In this document: piece after piece, positions 49,845-59,602 of the stretch | How positions within the stretch are numbered: the first letter of the stretch is position 1 | Layout: the number at the start of each line of letters is the position of its first letter | Assembly (NCBI GenBank): GCA_024763275.1 | Contig: JANTFT010000007.1 | Location: 1-59,818 of the forward strand | Source of the DNA: Anaerolineales bacterium | Lineage (GTDB): Bacteria; Chloroflexota; Anaerolineae; Anaerolineales; UBA11858 | Length of the DNA: 59,818 bases | Direction: 5' to 3' | The notes under the pieces: model-generated | What the model saw: only the letters and a program-made list of their open reading frames with translations | What the model was told of the DNA's origin: nothing | The model's database searches: none | Translations under genes and position numbers: made by a program

Positions 49845-50667
49845 ATTTGCCACGCTGGCGCCAGGTGTACCTGACACCATCTTTGGTGTAGAAATACTTC
49901 GACAACACCCAGCCCACCAGGCGGGGGAAATGAGCCTCAGCCAGGATCGCCAGCCACATGAACCAAGGAACCACCACCCTGGTCGACCTGCGCTCGATCA
50001 CCCGCAATATCGTCTCAGCAACATCCTGGGGAGAAAGCAGAGCAAAAGCCGGGGTAACCGTCCTGGCTTTCCAGCTAACCTGTGGATCCTGGGCGAAATC
50101 CGTGTCCACGGAGCCCGGAAAGATCTCAGAGACAACCACTCCCGTTCCTCGCAACTCCCGCCGCAGGCTGGTCATGAAACCCCGCCCGCCAAATTTACTG
50201 GCATTGTAGAGGGAATAAGTGGGTATACCTACCCAGGAAGCAACTGAGGATATGTGAATGATCTGCCCCTCGCCAGCTGCCAGCAGGTCCGGCAGGACGG
50301 CCCTGGTCAGCTGGATCATGCCGACCAGGTTGATCTGAAGCAGATTCTGGATATCGGCTTCCAGGGAGTACTGATCCAGCCAGAGGTGCCTGGCAGCGCC
50401 GGCATTGTTGACCAGGATATCGATCCGGCCAAATTCCTTCCGGACCGCATTTACAAGGTCGTTGATCTGTTCCACCCGGGAGATGTCCAGAGGGAGGGGC
50501 AGAGCCTGTCCCCCCTCCGAGCGAATCTGGCCGGCCAGCTCCTCCAGGCGGTCCAACCGCCTGGCTGCCAGTACAACCCGGTATCCCCGGGCACCCAGGG
50601 TGAGAGCTGTTTGTTTGCCGATGCCTGATGAGGCTCCGGTGATAATGACAACAGGGGATTCTTGCAT
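49843..50667 (-). CDS. Short-chain dehydrogenase/reductase
   Basis: The 274-residue NAD(P)-dependent oxidoreductase has the cofactor motif TGASSGIG (10-17), NNAG near 90, a catalytic Ser in ISSVASW near 146 and Y-N-A-S-K near 160. The AARRLDR segment after the first strand favours NADP(H). The C-terminus extends about 25 residues beyond the core and ends in aromatic/basic residues that may touch the membrane. The ATG follows GAGGTGATC. Substrate is unknown. Confidence 0.93.
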   Translation of the reverse strand: MQESPVVIITGASSGIGKQTALTLGARGYRVVLAARRLDRLEELAGQIRSEGGQALPLPLDISRVEQINDLVNAVRKEFGRIDILVNNAGAARHLWLDQYSLEADIQNLLQINLVGMIQLTRAVLPDLLAAGEGQIIHISSVASWVGIPTYSLYNASKFGGRGFMTSLRRELRGTGVVVSEIFPGSVDTDFAQDPQVSWKARTVTPAFALLSPQDVAETILRVIERRSTRVVVPWFMWLAILAEAHFPRLVGWVLSKYFYTKDGVRYTWRQRGK

Positions 50668-50760
50668 CTATGATCACCTCACTTGAACTGCAATAAACTG
50701 ATTTTACCAGAGAGGCAATAAGCTTGTGGTTTCCCCAGGGGGGAGTGCGGCTGGTTTAAT

Positions 50761-50789
50761 TTGATTCTAGGTGAAATTCCGGATAGAAT
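50761..50789 (+). promoter_or_regulatory. Promoter of the acyl-CoA dehydrogenase gene
   Basis: TTGATT (50761-50766), a 17-base spacer and TAGAAT (50784-50789) match consensus at 4/6 and 5/6. The predicted leader is about 80 bases and contains the small hairpin CCCCGAGGGG before the ribosome site. Confidence 0.55.
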
Positions 50790-50877
50790 GAAAGGAGATT
50801 ATCCCACTGCGATCTCCCCTCTTGAGAATCCCCGAGGGGTCTACCATTATGCCAGCTGCCCTGACAAGGAGGTCAAG

Positions 50878-52041
50878 ATGGATTTTCAACTCTCTGAGGA
50901 ACAACGCCTGTGGCGGAAATCAGTTCACGATTTCGTTAAAAAGGAAATCAAACCCCTTGCCAAGGAAATCAATGAAAACGAGGAGATCCCCCCCCAACTG
51001 CTGAAAAAGATGGGGCCGCTGGGTTTGCTGGGAATGAGCGTCCCGGAAGCCTGTGGGGGAGCAGAGCTGGATTCCATCAGCATCGCCATCGCCATTGAAG
51101 AGATAGCCTGGGGAGACGGGGGGACCGCCCTGACCATCGAAGCTCACAACGAGCTCGGCTGCGCCGCAGTGGCGGCTTTTGGCAGCGAGAGTCAAAAGAA
51201 CAAATGGCTGCCCCCGGTGGCATCCGGGGAAGGCAAACTCACTTCCCTGGCATTAACAGAACCCCAGGCTGGCTCGGATTTGAGGAATATCAAGACCAGC
51301 GCGAAGAAAGAGGGGGATTCCTGGGTCCTGCAGGGCTCCAAAGCCTGGATCACCAACGCCGGAAAAGCCGCTTTTATCGTCACCCTGGCAGTCACCGACC
51401 CTGATAAAGGTTCCCGGGGAATGAGTATGTTCATCGTTCCTACCGATGCCCCGGGGCTCTCGATCGCCCCCCCGGAGAAGAAGATGGGTGCTGGGGGAAC
51501 TCACAGCCACGCAGTCAGCTACGAGAACGTGCGGTTGCCGCTGGAGAACCTGCTTGGCAAGCAGGGAGAAGGCCTGCAGCAAACCCTGCACGTCCTGGAC
51601 GGCGGCCGGATCAGTGTGGGAGCGATCTCAGTAGGGATCGCCCAGGGCGCCCTGGACGAGGCTGTCAAGTACGCTCGAGAACGACACTCTTTCGGCAAAC
51701 CCCTGCAAGACCACCAGGCCATCCAGTGGCTGGTCGCTGATGCCGCTACCGAAATACACGCTGCCCGGCTGATGGTCTATTATGCAGCCTGGCTGAAAGA
51801 ACAGGGCCAGCCCTTCACTCAGGCTGGCGCCGCCGCCAAGTTGTTTGCTACTGAGATGGCTGAACGGGTCAGCTACAGCGCCATCCAGATCCACGGCTCC
51901 TACGGCTACAGCCGGGAATATCCAGTAGAAGCCATGTACAGGGCAGCCCGTTTGATGACCATCGGCGAGGGAACCAGCGAGATCCAGCGGCTCGTGATCG
52001 CCCGCAAGGTCTTTAAAGATGGACCGCTGCAAATCCCCTGA
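50878..52041 (+). CDS. Acyl-CoA dehydrogenase
   Basis: The 387-residue FAD enzyme oxidises acyl-CoA to enoyl-CoA. The N-terminal helical domain starts at FQLSEEQRLW, the FAD-contact strand reads LALTEPQAGSDLRNIKT near 122, and the catalytic Glu lies in the MTIGEGTSEIQ segment near 365. It resembles the short-chain/butyryl-CoA group by length and by the position of that Glu. The start at 50878 follows a perfect AAGGAGG; the frame is open further upstream, but that part is leader. No etfAB genes are adjacent. Confidence 0.94.
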   Translation: MDFQLSEEQRLWRKSVHDFVKKEIKPLAKEINENEEIPPQLLKKMGPLGLLGMSVPEACGGAELDSISIAIAIEEIAWGDGGTALTIEAHNELGCAAVAAFGSESQKNKWLPPVASGEGKLTSLALTEPQAGSDLRNIKTSAKKEGDSWVLQGSKAWITNAGKAAFIVTLAVTDPDKGSRGMSMFIVPTDAPGLSIAPPEKKMGAGGTHSHAVSYENVRLPLENLLGKQGEGLQQTLHVLDGGRISVGAISVGIAQGALDEAVKYARERHSFGKPLQDHQAIQWLVADAATEIHAARLMVYYAAWLKEQGQPFTQAGAAAKLFATEMAERVSYSAIQIHGSYGYSREYPVEAMYRAARLMTIGEGTSEIQRLVIARKVFKDGPLQIP

Positions 52042-52085
52042 TAACCGTATCTGCCAGCCAGAACTTTGGCTTACCAGATATAAAA

Positions 52086-52118
52086 AAACTTCCGAAGCCG
52101 GGTTGGCTTCGGAAGTTT
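52086..52118. terminator. Bidirectional terminator
   Basis: AAACTTCCGAAGCC and GGCTTCGGAAGTTT form a perfect 14-bp stem with a 5-base loop. It lies between the convergent acyl-CoA dehydrogenase and S41 peptidase genes. The A-run before it gives a T-run on the minus strand. Confidence 0.9.
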
Positions 52119-52138
52119 GCTCACTTGGGGGATGAGGT

Positions 52139-53500
52139 TCACTCCCCGATGATTTCCAGCAAGGTATCGATCCCAGCCTGGATCTGCAGATCATAAGGTT
52201 CAGCCTTCAAACCCCAGGTTCCCAGAGGCGCGATCACATCTGGCGTCACCCCAACTCCTTCCAGGACCGTGCCGTCATTCAACGCCAGAGTGGAGACCGC
52301 CAGGCGGATCAATGTCCCATCTGCCAGAATCCATCCCGTGATCCCTTCAGTGTTGCCGGCCGAGTTCATGCCCACGATTGTGGCCCGGCCCAGCTCCTGC
52401 ATCGCCGCCGGGAAATAATCGGCCGCGCTGTGGCTGGAACCATCCGTGAGCACCACTACCGGTGTGGTCTTGTTCCATTCCACCGGACCGCGGATGCGGT
52501 AAATGGTGCGCTGCTCCCCTTCCCTGAACGGGCCTACTGTACCAACTATCCCCTCGGTGAAGACTGCAACCGAATCATCGGAATTGCCGCCCGGGTTGTG
52601 CCTTACATCGACGATCAAACCATCCAGGGGTTGGTCAGCTTCCATGGCTCTGATGCTTTCCATGATCGTAAAAGCCGCATCGCCGTCAAAATCCGTTACC
52701 CGAATATAACCGATGCGGGGATCCTGATTGACAATTTCGTAATAGCGGTCGGGACAGTCCCCCGCCCCGCCTAAAGTGAGAGTCAGGTCTACCGGGTCCT
52801 GGTCCGGCCCCTGCCAGACAGTCAGGGTGACCTGACTGCCGCCTGTTCCATAAACAGCTCCCAGGATATCATCGCGAGAGAATTCCTCACCTTCTTTGAC
52901 CACTTCCTTCCCATCAATGGCCAGGATGATGTCACCCCGGGTGATGCCAGCAGCTGCCGCCGGGCTGGTCCCACACACATCCCAGGCAAACAGATATTCA
53001 TCTTCCCGGGAAGGACCTGGCCAGATGACAATTCCCGTCCAGGGCTTTGGTGCAGCAGCATCTGACGTCTCCACATCAAACTCCGCGGTCATCCGGTCCG
53101 GGGGGACAAAGCGGCTGTGATCATCATTAAGCTCCCCGATCATCTCACTGAGCAGATCCCAGAGCTCTTCAGAGGAGGTCACCTGTTCTGCCCGGGCAGT
53201 ATATTCGTCATAGATAGCATCCCAATCCGCCCCGTTGAAATTGTCCCGGACATATTCCGTATTGACAATGCTCCAGGCCTGTTTGACGATGCCCACATAA
53301 TCATCCGGACCCTCCACCTCGACACCCCCAACTGGTGTGGCTGGTACGATGGTCTGCTGTGAAGTCAGAGCCATAGCGGTCTCCATTAAGTTAGGTGATC
53401 CAGAAGTGGGCGTGGCTTGAGCCTGGCCTGCTGCACCGCAGGCGCCCAGGACCACACTTGCAATTATCAACACCACTCCTATCCAAAAAGCTTTTTTCAT
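52139..53500 (-). CDS. S41-family peptidase lipoprotein
   Basis: The 453-residue protein has a lipoprotein signal (MKKAFW, hydrophobic core, lipobox LGAC), a threonine-rich linker, a helical cap, a PDZ domain with ITRGDIILAIDGKEV near 190 and a C-terminal S41 core. The nucleophile should be Ser in SSHSAADYF near residue 357. The lysine usually found 25 residues later in the GKG motif is replaced (GMNSAGNTEG), so a different catalytic arrangement or loss of activity is possible. It acts outside the membrane. The start is ATG 53500 behind GAGGAGC. It follows mogA by 39 bases. Confidence 0.85.
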   Translation of the reverse strand: MKKAFWIGVVLIIASVVLGACGAAGQAQATPTSGSPNLMETAMALTSQQTIVPATPVGGVEVEGPDDYVGIVKQAWSIVNTEYVRDNFNGADWDAIYDEYTARAEQVTSSEELWDLLSEMIGELNDDHSRFVPPDRMTAEFDVETSDAAAPKPWTGIVIWPGPSREDEYLFAWDVCGTSPAAAAGITRGDIILAIDGKEVVKEGEEFSRDDILGAVYGTGGSQVTLTVWQGPDQDPVDLTLTLGGAGDCPDRYYEIVNQDPRIGYIRVTDFDGDAAFTIMESIRAMEADQPLDGLIVDVRHNPGGNSDDSVAVFTEGIVGTVGPFREGEQRTIYRIRGPVEWNKTTPVVVLTDGSSHSAADYFPAAMQELGRATIVGMNSAGNTEGITGWILADGTLIRLAVSTLALNDGTVLEGVGVTPDVIAPLGTWGLKAEPYDLQIQAGIDTLLEIIGE

Positions 53501-53539
53501 ATCAGCGCTCCTCAATTGAAATTGATGTTCGATATCATC

Positions 53540-54052
53540 TCATAACGCGCGGCCGGGACGGTGTCCCGCTTCAGCTTGCTGGTCATTTTCCAGTAATTGT
53601 ACTCCATGTCCCAGGACCGGAGCCACGATCCGGAAGTTTTCCAGGGCACCTTTAGGGCTCCCTGGCAGGTTGATGATCAGGGTCTTTCCTCTGATCCCGG
53701 CTTTCGCCCGGGACAGCATTGCGTGAGGAGTGATCTGCAGGCTGCCAGCCCGCATGGCCTCCGCCAGGCCCGGGGCATCCCTTTCGATCACAGAGGAGGT
53801 TGCCTCAGGGGTGATATCGCGTGGCGAAAAGCCTGTCCCCCCGGTGGTCAGAATGACATTACAGTCCCCAGAGTCAGACCAGTCCATCAGGATTTCAGCA
53901 ATCTGCTGGAAATCATCCGGAACGACAGCCTTCCGGCTGACCTGCCAGCCAGCGCCCTCAACCGCCGCCACGAGCGCGGGGCCGGACAGATCCTCCCGCT
54001 CCCCCGCAGCAGACCGATCAGATACGGTCAGGATCCCAAATCGCAAGTTCAT
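53540..54052 (-). CDS. MogA/MoaB molybdopterin adenylyltransferase
   Basis: The 170-residue protein has the MoCF fold: FGILTVSDRS at the N-terminus, TTGGTGFSPRDITPEAT near 70 and NLPGSPKGALENF near 128. It adenylates molybdopterin before metal insertion. Its product would be needed by the molybdenum hydroxylase of the purine island, although the genes are 48 kb apart. It begins 12 bases after the PHP-AlbA gene, with AGGAAGGG as ribosome site. MogA and MoaB cannot be told apart here. Confidence 0.9.
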   Translation of the reverse strand: MNLRFGILTVSDRSAAGEREDLSGPALVAAVEGAGWQVSRKAVVPDDFQQIAEILMDWSDSGDCNVILTTGGTGFSPRDITPEATSSVIERDAPGLAEAMRAGSLQITPHAMLSRAKAGIRGKTLIINLPGSPKGALENFRIVAPVLGHGVQLLENDQQAEAGHRPGRAL

Positions 54053-54064
54053 TGACTTCCCTTC

Positions 54065-55819
54065 CTAAACCAGGACTTCCCAGCGCCCGTGGATGCCGTC
54101 ATCCGTGACCCCGTAATAATGGCGGTAGCCGTCCTTGGTGCGCTCGATCAGGTCGTAGCTGGAAAAATTTCCCCGCTTTTTGCGGGAAACCAATCCCACG
54201 TCTCCCTGCCATTTGATGTCCAGTGTTTCAATATCAGCCGGAAGCTTGGAAAACTGGGAAATCGCATAATGCCACAATCGCCGGGATGATTTCAAGGTGA
54301 CGTTCTTCACCACATTGCCGTTGCGCAGGTCGCGGACCTCATAGTAATTTTCTCCTCCCCGCTTGGTGACAGAAATGATCTCCACACCAGTGCGAGGATG
54401 ATCCAGCTCAGGCATTTCCTGCTCGGCCGGAGAGGCCATCTCATAGACATCCTTGGTACCCGGGATAGGCAGGGGGGCTGCTGCGATCTCTGCTTTGGCT
54501 TTTACCGAGGATCGGGTCTTTTGCCCCTGCATGACCAGCTCCACAATCTCATCCCGCACAGCCATGCCAGTCTCGGTTTCTGTTCTCAGGTAGATCTTGT
54601 TGTCATCCACCGCGTAGGGAGGATCCTCCCCTTTGGGGATCATCACCTGAATGACCTTCTTCCCGTGAGTCTCCTGGACATCGAATTTGCAGGATAATTC
54701 AGGGCTGATGCGCTTGTCAATCTCTGCCTGGAGCTTCTGAATGCTCTGATTGGGACGGGGAATGCCCTCGAATTCCTTCTTCGGGTCAGCCGACAGACCC
54801 AGATAGAGCGTTCCACCGTTGGAATTTGCAAAAGCGCAGATATCAGCAATGATGGAATACAGGTGTCCACCCCGGATAGTGATCTTCTCATGGAAATCCT
54901 GCATGAAGTTGGGGCCTTCCTGGCGGGCATCCTGAATAAAATCATAAGCCGGCTGGGAGCTGTGCCGGTGGGGTCGGGCATTGGAAAAACTGTTGCTTTC
55001 GAAGAGCTCCTGCAAAGCCTGAAAGCTTCTCTCCGGCAGGCGCACATCGGTAGTGCGCTCCCCGACTCCCAGTTTGTTCTGGTAGGCCGGGTTCTTGACC
55101 AGCAGATGGGCATCAGAGCCCTGAATGCAGTGCATGCGCCGGGGGTATTCCGGTTTATTGCCGCTGAAGAAAAATGCCGTGGAATGGCGCCCCGTTTTCT
55201 CCAGGTCGGTAACTTCCAGAGCGATCAGGTTGGGGTCCTGGGTATAGGCGATCTTAGTTTGTCCTCCGAAGGGGAAGCGGCGCATGGCAACCCCATTGTT
55301 GGAATTGGCATGGGCAGCGATGGCCATGCCGCCAGCCTCGCGGATGGCTTTGTAGGCTGTCAGCACATCCACACTGGCACCCACAGTCACCGAACCCTGG
55401 TCCAGCTTCTCTGAGGGGATGTTCAACTCCAGCAGCAGATGTTCAATATCGCGCACCGGTTTTTCCGGCGGGAAGATAGCCAGGATGTGGAAGCCAAAGG
55501 TTGCTGTGAACTCGAACCCGGGCAGGACCAGAACCCGGCTGAGCAGTTTTTGATATTCTGCCAGGCGGGTTTCCTCTTCCGGGAGCAGCCGGTTGAGCTG
55601 CTGGAGCAGTTTAAGCTGATCGATCTCCTCCATCATCCTCCTGTAACCAGCCACAGTATTGTGGTCGGTGAAGGCGATGATATCCAGTCCTTTGGACGCG
55701 GCCTGCTTGAGAATGTCCAGATAGCCGATATCCGGTTGCAGATAATCCTCCGAGGCCGGCGTATGTAAATGCAAATCCATGGTATGCCAGGTTAATCTGG
55801 CAGATTTATTTTTTGACAC
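54065..55819 (-). CDS. PHP phosphoesterase fused to AlbA_2/Schlafen-like domain
   Basis: The 584-residue protein starts with a PHP domain (about 12-290): D15-L-H17-L-H19, TDHN (51-54), the HAN segment and a GSDAH motif, which together give a metal centre for phosphodiester hydrolysis. An AlbA_2 (Schlafen-type) domain follows at about 315-435 with [16 protein letters not shown] and [16 protein letters not shown] third domain of about 120 residues at the C-terminus has charged strands and the repeated RRLWHY and RHYYGV patterns; I do not recognise it. The start is GTG behind GAGAGG. AlbA_2 proteins often act on nucleic acids or in defence. It heads an operon with mogA and the S41 peptidase. Confidence 0.85.
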   Translation of the reverse strand: MSKNKSARLTWHTMDLHLHTPASEDYLQPDIGYLDILKQAASKGLDIIAFTDHNTVAGYRRMMEEIDQLKLLQQLNRLLPEEETRLAEYQKLLSRVLVLPGFEFTATFGFHILAIFPPEKPVRDIEHLLLELNIPSEKLDQGSVTVGASVDVLTAYKAIREAGGMAIAAHANSNNGVAMRRFPFGGQTKIAYTQDPNLIALEVTDLEKTGRHSTAFFFSGNKPEYPRRMHCIQGSDAHLLVKNPAYQNKLGVGERTTDVRLPERSFQALQELFESNSFSNARPHRHSSQPAYDFIQDARQEGPNFMQDFHEKITIRGGHLYSIIADICAFANSNGGTLYLGLSADPKKEFEGIPRPNQSIQKLQAEIDKRISPELSCKFDVQETHGKKVIQVMIPKGEDPPYAVDDNKIYLRTETETGMAVRDEIVELVMQGQKTRSSVKAKAEIAAAPLPIPGTKDVYEMASPAEQEMPELDHPRTGVEIISVTKRGGENYYEVRDLRNGNVVKNVTLKSSRRLWHYAISQFSKLPADIETLDIKWQGDVGLVSRKKRGNFSSYDLIERTKDGYRHYYGVTDDGIHGRWEVLV

Positions 55820-56103
55820 AAATACCTCTCTAACGGGCTTCCAGGAACAGATACTGCCTCACTATCCTTTCCACAGCACCCTGAGCGGGTCCTGGGGATG
55901 GACGAGCCTGAAAACACCGTTATCAATAAGTATCGCGCAGGGAACAGGGGACTTATCTAGGACCGGGAAGTTGATCTTCCCTTATGGAGGGATTGAATGT
56001 GATCATCCCCCGGTTTAATATCTCTGTCCGCTATATGGTGTTCCTCTCCGCAATTTAATATAATTGACCTGGCAGACCCGCCACAGATGGGCTGGCACTC
56101 ACC
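55820..56103. other. Intergenic gap between lon and the PHP gene
   Basis: This 284-base stretch has no supported gene. It holds a small GGGAAG/CTTCCC stem-loop near 55967-55983 and scattered A/T-rich spots such as TTTAATATAATTG near 56056. I see no firm promoter, terminator or RNA gene. It must contain the promoter for the PHP gene and the 3' end of the lon message. Confidence 0.4.
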
Positions 56104-58668
56104 TTATTTGGCAGGACTTGCCTTCTTGGTCGCGGCTCTCCTTTTCGAAAGGGCAGCCTCTAATACCTCTTCTATATTCTCAACAAACACAAAATTGATC
56201 TTTTCGAGCACTTCCTCAGGGATGTCCTCTTCCAGATCAGCCTGGTTCTTTTTGGGCAGGATGACTGTCTTTGATCCTGCCCGGTAGGCTGCCAGAACTT
56301 TTTCCTTGATGCCGCCTACCGGCAGGACCTGGCCCCGCAGGGTAATTTCGCCAGTCATGCTGACACCTTTCTTTACAGGTCTCCCGGATATCAGCGAGAC
56401 CAGGGCTGTGGCCATGGTCACACCCGCGGACGGTCCATCCTTGGGTTGGGCGCCAGCCGGCACATGCAGGTGGATATCCTTGTCCTTGAAGAAATCTATG
56501 TCCAATCCCAGCTTATCCGCCTTGGAGCGCACATAGGAGAGAGCTGCCTGGGCTGATTCCTTCATCACCTCACCCAGCGATCCAGTCAGCTGGAAATTGT
56601 TATTCCCAGGCATGGATGTCGCTTCTACAAATAATACCTCACCTCCGGCGGAGGTCCAGGCCAAACCGGTCGCCACACCAGGCAGGGATGTGCGGCTGGC
56701 AAGCTCCTCGTCACCGTAATAGCGCGGTCGACCGAGGAATTCGGCTACTTCCTTGATCCCAATTCGCACCTTCTTGGTTTCGCCTTCCGCAATCAAGGTA
56801 ACCACTTTGCGGCACAGGTTGCCGATCTCTCGCTCCAGGTTGCGAACTCCTGATTCCCGGGTGTAGGACCGGATAATGGTCTGCAGCGCCTGGTCAGTGA
56901 AGGAGATCTCCTTGGAGAGCAGTCCGTTCTCACGGATCTGCCGCGGGATCAGATACCCTTTGGCGATGGCTTTCTTTTCCCTGTCTGTGTAGCCGGAGAG
57001 TTTGATGATCTCCATCCGGTCTCGCAGCGGGGAAGGAATGGGGTCCAGCAAGTTCGCGGTGGTGATGAACATCACCTTGGAAAGGTCATAGGCTACCTCC
57101 AGATAATGGTCCCTGAATTCACTGTTCTGTTCCGGGTCCAGCACCTCCAGCAAGGCAGAGGTGGGATCGCCCCGATAATCCCGTCCCAGTTTGTCAATCT
57201 CATCCAGCATAAAAACCGGGTTGTTCTTCCCGACCCTCCGCAGGGCCTGCAAGATCCGCCCGGGCATGGCGCCGATGTAAGTCCGCCGGTGGCCCCGGAT
57301 CTCGGCTTCATCGCGGACTCCGCCGAGGGAAATGCGGATAAACTCCCGGCCCAAGGAACGGGCGATGGATCTGCCCAGGGAGGTTTTGCCAACGCCGGGA
57401 GGCCCCACAAAACACAGGATCACGCCTTCCCGGATGCGGCGGATATTATCATCGTAGGTTTCCTCAAACTCACCTTCCCGTTCTTTGCGCAGTTTGCGTA
57501 CAGCCAGGAACTCCAGGATCCTCTCCTTGACGTCCTCCAGGCCGTAGTGGTCCTCATCGAGCACCTGGCGGGCCCGGGTGATATCCAGATTGTCCTCCGT
57601 CATCTTTGACCAGGGCAGAGAAACCATCCAATCCAGATAAGTGCGGATCACACCATATTCCGCTGCCGCCGAAGGCAGGTTTGACATGCGGTCCAGTTCC
57701 CTCCTGGCCTGTTTGTCAGCTTCCTCCGGCATGGCGGCTTCATCGATCTGACGGCGGAACTCTTCAATTTCCGCCATCTGGCTGTCTTCCTCACCCAGTT
57801 CAGAGCGAATGGCTTTCATCTGCTCGCGCAGGAAGTACTCCCGCTGTACTTTCTCGATTTCTGAGCGGGCCTGATTCTGGATGCGCTGGCCGATTTCCAG
57901 CATTTCCAGCTCCCTGGTAAGGAAGTTGACCAGCTTGTGGAGCTTTTCTGAAACCGAGTTCAATTCCAGCAGCTCCTGGGCTTCTGAAAGCTCCATGCGC
58001 TGGAAGTTCGCCACTGTGTAAACCACCTGGAGGGGGTCGTCCAGAGTCATCACCGCATCCACCAGCTCCTGGGGGACGGCCGGAACCAAATTGGTGATTT
58101 CGGCAAACTGATCCCTGGCCTGACGGGTGAGAGCGTCAATTTCCAGATCGCGCTCTACCTTGACCGGTGAAAGCTCGATCCTGGCTTTCAGATAAGGCTC
58201 TTCCTGGACAAATTCCCCGACATTGAAACGGGTGATGCCCTGCACCAGCAGGCGGATGGTGCCGTCCGGAGCCCGGAACAGGCGGTGGACCGAGGCCACC
58301 GTGCCCACTCGATAGAGATCCTCCGGGCCCGGCAGCTCATTCTGAGGATCCTTAGAGGTGACCAGGCCAATCAGGCGGTCATCCGCGGACAGCACATCGT
58401 CCACCAGGCGGATAGAGCGCGGCTGGCCGATGGAGAGCGGAACTGCTGTCTCTGGATAGACCACCAGCCCCCGCAGAGGCAGTATCGGCAGCTCCGAGGG
58501 AATGCGGCCAATCAGTGCTTCCTGGTCTATCTCAACACCTTCATCCTCATTGGCACTTCCGTGATTGGAGACCACAGCCCCCAGGAAGATATCGTCAATG
58601 GACAAATCCTCCCGATTGGCCCAATCCAGCAGTTCCCATAATTCTGTGCTCCAGCGATTTACCGGCAT
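56104..58668 (-). CDS. lon: ATP-dependent protease La
   Basis: The 854-residue protein has the Lon N-terminal substrate domain ([15 protein letters not shown] near 60), a helical region, the AAA+ module with [15 protein letters not shown] and the proteolytic domain with catalytic Ser in [14 protein letters not shown] and Lys in [12 protein letters not shown]. It degrades damaged and regulatory proteins in the cytoplasm. I place the start at the ATG at 58668, behind AGGAGAGG. An in-frame ATG at 58719 adds 17 residues and has only a weak GGGGTG site, so the start is uncertain. No CIRCE or other heat-shock operator is visible upstream. Confidence 0.95.
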   Translation of the reverse strand: MPVNRWSTELWELLDWANREDLSIDDIFLGAVVSNHGSANEDEGVEIDQEALIGRIPSELPILPLRGLVVYPETAVPLSIGQPRSIRLVDDVLSADDRLIGLVTSKDPQNELPGPEDLYRVGTVASVHRLFRAPDGTIRLLVQGITRFNVGEFVQEEPYLKARIELSPVKVERDLEIDALTRQARDQFAEITNLVPAVPQELVDAVMTLDDPLQVVYTVANFQRMELSEAQELLELNSVSEKLHKLVNFLTRELEMLEIGQRIQNQARSEIEKVQREYFLREQMKAIRSELGEEDSQMAEIEEFRRQIDEAAMPEEADKQARRELDRMSNLPSAAAEYGVIRTYLDWMVSLPWSKMTEDNLDITRARQVLDEDHYGLEDVKERILEFLAVRKLRKEREGEFEETYDDNIRRIREGVILCFVGPPGVGKTSLGRSIARSLGREFIRISLGGVRDEAEIRGHRRTYIGAMPGRILQALRRVGKNNPVFMLDEIDKLGRDYRGDPTSALLEVLDPEQNSEFRDHYLEVAYDLSKVMFITTANLLDPIPSPLRDRMEIIKLSGYTDREKKAIAKGYLIPRQIRENGLLSKEISFTDQALQTIIRSYTRESGVRNLEREIGNLCRKVVTLIAEGETKKVRIGIKEVAEFLGRPRYYGDEELASRTSLPGVATGLAWTSAGGEVLFVEATSMPGNNNFQLTGSLGEVMKESAQAALSYVRSKADKLGLDIDFFKDKDIHLHVPAGAQPKDGPSAGVTMATALVSLISGRPVKKGVSMTGEITLRGQVLPVGGIKEKVLAAYRAGSKTVILPKKNQADLEEDIPEEVLEKINFVFVENIEEVLEAALSKRRAATKKASPAK

Positions 58669-58933
58669 ACCTGATCTTTCCTCTCCTGCAGTTAATCTGG
58701 GGTTCAATCTAGCAATCATTCTGCGTCACCCCAGGATTAATTTTAACACAGAGAGAGCGCCTTTCCCTCCCGGGAGGAAATTTATATAGTAGATTAACAT
58801 TTCCGCCCGGGCCCCTCACCCAGGAAGCTTTCTAACACCGATTTAATAGAAAGCCGTCCCCCTGGGTTCTATAATAGCGGATGAACCAGAAAAGTACATA
58901 TAATCACTCTATGAGATCCAAAGGAGAACACCT

Positions 58934-59443
58934 ATGCTTTCTAAAAAAATGTTAACAGCCCTGAATGATCAGATCCAACATGAACTGGAATCCGCCTACA
59001 TCTACCTGGCCATGTCAGCCTATTTCCAGGCGAACAACTATCCCGGGTTTGCCCAGTGGATGAGAGCGCAGTACGAAGAAGAGCTGATCCACACTTTCCG
59101 GTTTTACGACTTCATCCACAGCAGAGGATCCCGGGTGACACTGCAGGCCATTCCCGCCCCTCCGGCGGATTATAATTCCCCTCTGGCCGCCTTTGAAAAC
59201 GCTTTGGCCCATGAAGAGAAGATCACCGGTGATATCAACCGGCTTTACAAACTGGCCATTGAGGAAAATGATTACCCCAGCCTGTCCTTTCTGCAGTGGT
59301 TCATCGATGAGCAGGTTGAAGAAGAAGAGAACGTGGGAGCCGTGGTGGAAGATCTCAAACGCATCGGCGGCTCTGAGCAGGGCCTGTTGATGCTGGACCG
59401 CGAGCTGAGCCAGCGCCAGTCGCCTGCTGCCCCGGTGGAATAA
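58934..59443 (+). CDS. ftnA: Ferritin
   Basis: The 169-residue protein is a bacterial non-heme ferritin. The four-helix bundle carries the ferroxidase ligands: Glu in IQHELESAYIY near 17, EEELIH near 50-53, Glu in ALAHEEKI near 95 and the EQVEEE segment near 127. It stores iron in a 24-mer shell and limits oxidative damage. The ATG follows AAAGGAGAACACC. It is divergent from lon and ends before a strong terminator. Confidence 0.95.
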   Translation: MLSKKMLTALNDQIQHELESAYIYLAMSAYFQANNYPGFAQWMRAQYEEELIHTFRFYDFIHSRGSRVTLQAIPAPPADYNSPLAAFENALAHEEKITGDINRLYKLAIEENDYPSLSFLQWFIDEQVEEEENVGAVVEDLKRIGGSEQGLLMLDRELSQRQSPAAPVE

Positions 59444-59468
59444 TTCAGAACCCAGGTAAATATCACCC

Positions 59469-59500
59469 AAAAACCCGCAATCGTGTGATTGCGGGTTTTT
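59469..59500 (+). terminator. Terminator after ferritin gene
   Basis: AAAAACCCGCAATC and GATTGCGGGTTTTT form a perfect 14-bp stem with a GTGT loop, ending in a T-run. It may also work on the minus strand. Confidence 0.92.
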
Positions 59501-59602
59501 CCTTGGGTTGAACATCCAAGTTGAATTCAGATCAACCGGTACTATCCCGGTGCCATCGAAATGGAACGAGCTGCTCTTAACTAATTTCTGATCAGCATGA
59601 GA

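Noticed and set aside
58720-58933. Heat-shock operator (CIRCE-type) before lon
   Set aside because: No TTAGCACTC-N9-GAGTGCTAA-like repeat is present in the lon-ferritin gap. Only TATAAT-like hexamers without good -35 boxes are seen.
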